Shown here: piece after piece, positions 62,175-64,000 of the stretch
How positions within the stretch are numbered: position 1 is the stretch's first letter
How the letters are laid out: every line of letters starts with the position of its first letter
Assembly: GCA_964410125.1 (NCBI GenBank)
Contig: CAYPGQ010000012.1
Coordinates: forward strand, 1-64,000
Reading direction: 5' to 3'
Length of the DNA: 64,000 nucleotides
Origin: G020348385 sp964410125
GTDB lineage: Bacteria; Acidobacteriota; Aminicenantia; Aminicenantales; Aminicenantaceae
Position numbers and translations under genes: made by a program
The notes under the pieces: generated by a model
Seen by the model: the letters and a program-made list of their open reading frames with translations, nothing else
Told to the model about the DNA's origin: nothing
Databases searched by the model: none

Positions 62175-63575
62175 ATGAATATGGCCACAAAGCGGATCCT
62201 CGGAGCAGTCGCTGCTTCATTGATCTGTTTTGTAGCGCTTGCCTTGGGCCGTCCGGCCGATGCTGGCAGTATAAAGATTATCCAGACCCTTCTTCTTCTC
62301 GGGGCTATTGTCATCCTGTTTTTCACCACCCTCCGCCGTACAGGCGTCGCCTCCCAGATTTTTGTGGGGCTCGTCCTTGGTGCGGTTGCCGGTTTGATCT
62401 ACGGGTCCGATGCAGCCGTCATCCGCCCAATCGGGACGGCTTTTATCCGTCTGATCAAAATGGTCGTTATCCCCCTAATTTTCGCCTCTCTGCTCGTGGG
62501 GGTTGCCAGCCTCGGAGATATGCGTAAAATAGGCCGCATAGGCGGCAAAACACTGGCTTTTTACATCGCCTATTACATCTCTGCCGTTGCCCTTGGCCTT
62601 TTTCTGGCCAATACCCTCAAGCCCGGGTCCAATATTCCGGAATCGGTCCAGGCCGACCTCAAAGCAAGCTATGGAGAGACGGCCGATGCGCAGGCCTTGC
62701 ATGCCGAGGAAAGACCCGGACTGGGAGAAGTCCTGATTAACATCATCCCGGACAATCCAGCCGACTCCTTTGTCAAAGCCAATATGCTCCAGATCATCTT
62801 CATCGCGATGTTCATGGGTGTTGTCATCTCCCTCCTCGACAAAAAAAGAATGCAGCCGGTCATCTCCTTTTTCGAGGCCATAAACGATATCATGGTCAAA
62901 ATTGTCGAGATTGTGATAAGGATTGCACCATATGCGGTTTTTGCCCTCATTGCGGCTGTCGTAGGCACGTTTGGCATGGATATTTTGATGTCGCTCCTGC
63001 GCTACTGTGTCGTTGTCATCGGGGGTTTGATTATCCTGGCTTTCACCTATCCTGCAGTCGTGACGCTTGTCACAAAATATCCCTATTTAAAGTTTTGGAA
63101 GGGCATTTACGAGGCGCAGTTGATTGCTTTCAGCACTTCCTCTAGTTCTGCCACACTGCCTGTGACCATGGAATGTGCCGAGGATAAAATCGGTGTTTCA
63201 AAGCAGATTTCAAGCTTTGTCCTTCCCCTGGGTGCGACAATCAACATGAACGGTACAGCCCTCTATCAGGGGGTGACTGCCATATTTATCGCCCAGGTTT
63301 ATGGGATGGACTTAAGCGTAGGAGACCAGCTTGCCATCGTCCTGACAGCCACTCTCGCTTCCATCGGTGCGGCCGGTGCACCTGCCATGGGTGTTTTGAT
63401 GCTGGTTATCGTGCTCAGACAGGTCGGGATACCCATGGAGGGAATCGCTCTTGTCCTGGGTGTGGAACGTATCCTGGATATGTCCCGGACCGTGATCAAC
63501 ATCACAGGCGACATTGCCGCTGCCACGGTCATCGCACACACCGAAAATGAACTCCATCCGGTAAAGGAGAGATAA
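62175..63575 (+). CDS. Dicarboxylate/amino acid:cation symporter (DAACS family)
   Basis: A 466-residue GltP/DctA-type secondary transporter for glutamate, aspartate or C4-dicarboxylates with Na+ or H+. Signature blocks are the serine-rich hairpin FSTSSSSATLPVTMECAE, the unwound helix motif GATINMNGTALYQG, and the last substrate-binding segments GAAGAPAMGVLMLVIVL and RILDMSRTVINITGD. About eight helices and two re-entrant loops are expected. The length is slightly over the bacterial norm owing to an N-terminal helical pair. The start ATG at 62175 has no ribosome-binding site; Met3 is an alternative. A transporter gene follows after 64 bp. Confidence 0.95.
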   Translation: MNMATKRILGAVAASLICFVALALGRPADAGSIKIIQTLLLLGAIVILFFTTLRRTGVASQIFVGLVLGAVAGLIYGSDAAVIRPIGTAFIRLIKMVVIPLIFASLLVGVASLGDMRKIGRIGGKTLAFYIAYYISAVALGLFLANTLKPGSNIPESVQADLKASYGETADAQALHAEERPGLGEVLINIIPDNPADSFVKANMLQIIFIAMFMGVVISLLDKKRMQPVISFFEAINDIMVKIVEIVIRIAPYAVFALIAAVVGTFGMDILMSLLRYCVVVIGGLIILAFTYPAVVTLVTKYPYLKFWKGIYEAQLIAFSTSSSSATLPVTMECAEDKIGVSKQISSFVLPLGATINMNGTALYQGVTAIFIAQVYGMDLSVGDQLAIVLTATLASIGAAGAPAMGVLMLVIVLRQVGIPMEGIALVLGVERILDMSRTVINITGDIAAATVIAHTENELHPVKER

Positions 63576-63639
63576 GGATCACCAGCGGCTGGCTTCATAA
63601 ATCGAAAAAGAAATAAATTTCACAACGAGAGAAGTAGAC

Positions 63640-64000
63640 ATGGAAGACCAAACTCAAGTGATAAAGGAACCAAGGACACCTTTTCCGGGTGTTTTTTGGG
63701 CAGCCAACACCATCGAGATCCTGGAGCGGTTTGCCTACTACGGGATTTTCATCCCCTTCGGCATCTACATGCAGCAGCTTGGTTATTCCGCCGGTGAACT
63801 GGGGATCGTCCAGAGCATTTTCCTGGCTTTTTCGTACGGGATCCCTATAATCTCTGGCACCTTTGCTGACAAATATGGATTCAAAAAAGTCCTCATTGTC
63901 TCTTACCTGGCTTACCTGCCTTCGATCTTGCTCCTGCTGCTTACCAAGTCATTCTCCGGGATTGCACTGACCATGCTCACTATCGGTTTGGCGGCAGGTA
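63640..64000 (+). CDS. POT/MFS-type transporter (partial, 5' end)
   Basis: The open frame from ATG 63640 gives 120 residues before the window ends. TIEILERFAYYGIFIPFGIYM matches the conserved ExxERFxYYG start of proton-coupled oligopeptide transporters, and GTFADKYGFKK is the MFS loop 2-3 motif. GAGAAG precedes the ATG. Likely substrates are di/tripeptides, fitting the amino-acid symporter 64 bp upstream, but only three to four helices are visible, so the family call is provisional. Confidence 0.75.
   Translation, partial: MEDQTQVIKEPRTPFPGVFWAANTIEILERFAYYGIFIPFGIYMQQLGYSAGELGIVQSIFLAFSYGIPIISGTFADKYGFKKVLIVSYLAYLPSILLLLLTKSFSGIALTMLTIGLAAG

Noticed and set aside
1..64000. tRNA, rRNA, prophage, integrase or intact transposase genes
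   Set aside because: None seen by eye on either strand; open frames are accounted for by the genes listed.

Overview
This window most likely comes from an uncultured, probably anaerobic or fermentative, Gram-negative-type bacterium of the Acidobacteriota / candidate Aminicenantes kind. The lineage is inferred from gene style, not from a marker gene. The signs are a large TonB-dependent receptor with a carboxypeptidase-regulatory N-domain, Ser/Thr kinases fused to TPR tails, exported TPR-CHAT proteins, many ECF sigma/anti-sigma pairs, split glycine dehydrogenase (gcvPA/gcvPB), a lysine-2,3-aminomutase-like radical SAM enzyme, Tat-exported sulfatases and oxidoreductases, and palindromic intergenic repeats. 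No tRNA, rRNA, CRISPR array or intact transposase gene was seen. The window opens inside a sulfatase gene and closes inside a POT/MFS-type transporter gene.

Layout. 1-6.1 kb: two exported sulfatases (minus), then a Tat-exported metallophosphoesterase and a polytopic GT-C-like membrane protein (plus). 6.2-18.1 kb: an FHA-GAF-AAA+-HTH sigma-54 activator, a small carboxypeptidase-regulatory-like secreted protein, a TonB receptor, and two zinc-ribbon/Ser-Thr-kinase/TPR proteins. I find canonical GG-N10-GC sigma-54 promoters in front of three of these genes (8226, 9044, 14865), so the block reads as a phospho-signalling regulon. 18.3-19.8 kb: a receiver-like/DUF3052 fusion and a small membrane protein. 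20.0-28.1 kb: an operon read leftward of ECF sigma factor, zinc-binding anti-sigma factor and two exported TPR-CHAT proteins, behind a consensus TTGACA/TATAAT promoter. 28.1-33.3 kb: a secreted protein of unknown function, a subtilase and a LamG/HYR surface protein. 33.5-39.3 kb: a DUF5009 acyltransferase-like protein, a small membrane protein, then gcvPA-gcvPB followed by an overlapping ATP-NAD-kinase-like gene.

39.5-42.1 kb: a BlaI/BlaR1-type pair. The M56 protein carries three tandem TonB C-terminal modules, and the promoter contains two perfect operator palindromes. 42.2-55.4 kb: two Tat-type aldo/keto reductases (one with a 4Fe-4S tail, one without), a DUF4350-like protein, the KamA-like enzyme, a beta-lactamase-fold lipoprotein, two further ECF sigma/membrane-protein pairs, an S41 protease, and a secreted protein with a pseudopilin-like C-terminus. 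55.5-64 kb: a SPOR-NlpC/P60 lipoprotein, a B12-binding-type radical SAM protein, a second beta-lactamase-fold protein, a small-multidrug-export family protein, an NhaC-type antiporter, a dicarboxylate/amino-acid symporter and the start of a peptide-transporter-like MFS protein.

Functional picture. Much of the window concerns the cell envelope and its signalling: three ECF modules, one sigma-54 module, one BlaI module, secreted peptidases of several clans (CHAT, S8, S41, M56, NlpC/P60) and ion or amino-acid transport. Together with glycine cleavage and aminomutase genes this fits a peptide/amino-acid-using organism; that last step is inference. A family of palindromes sharing the core GGGGACAGGATAC or GGGGACGTCCCC punctuates gene ends. 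In one place (S41 protease) it supplies the end of the reading frame.
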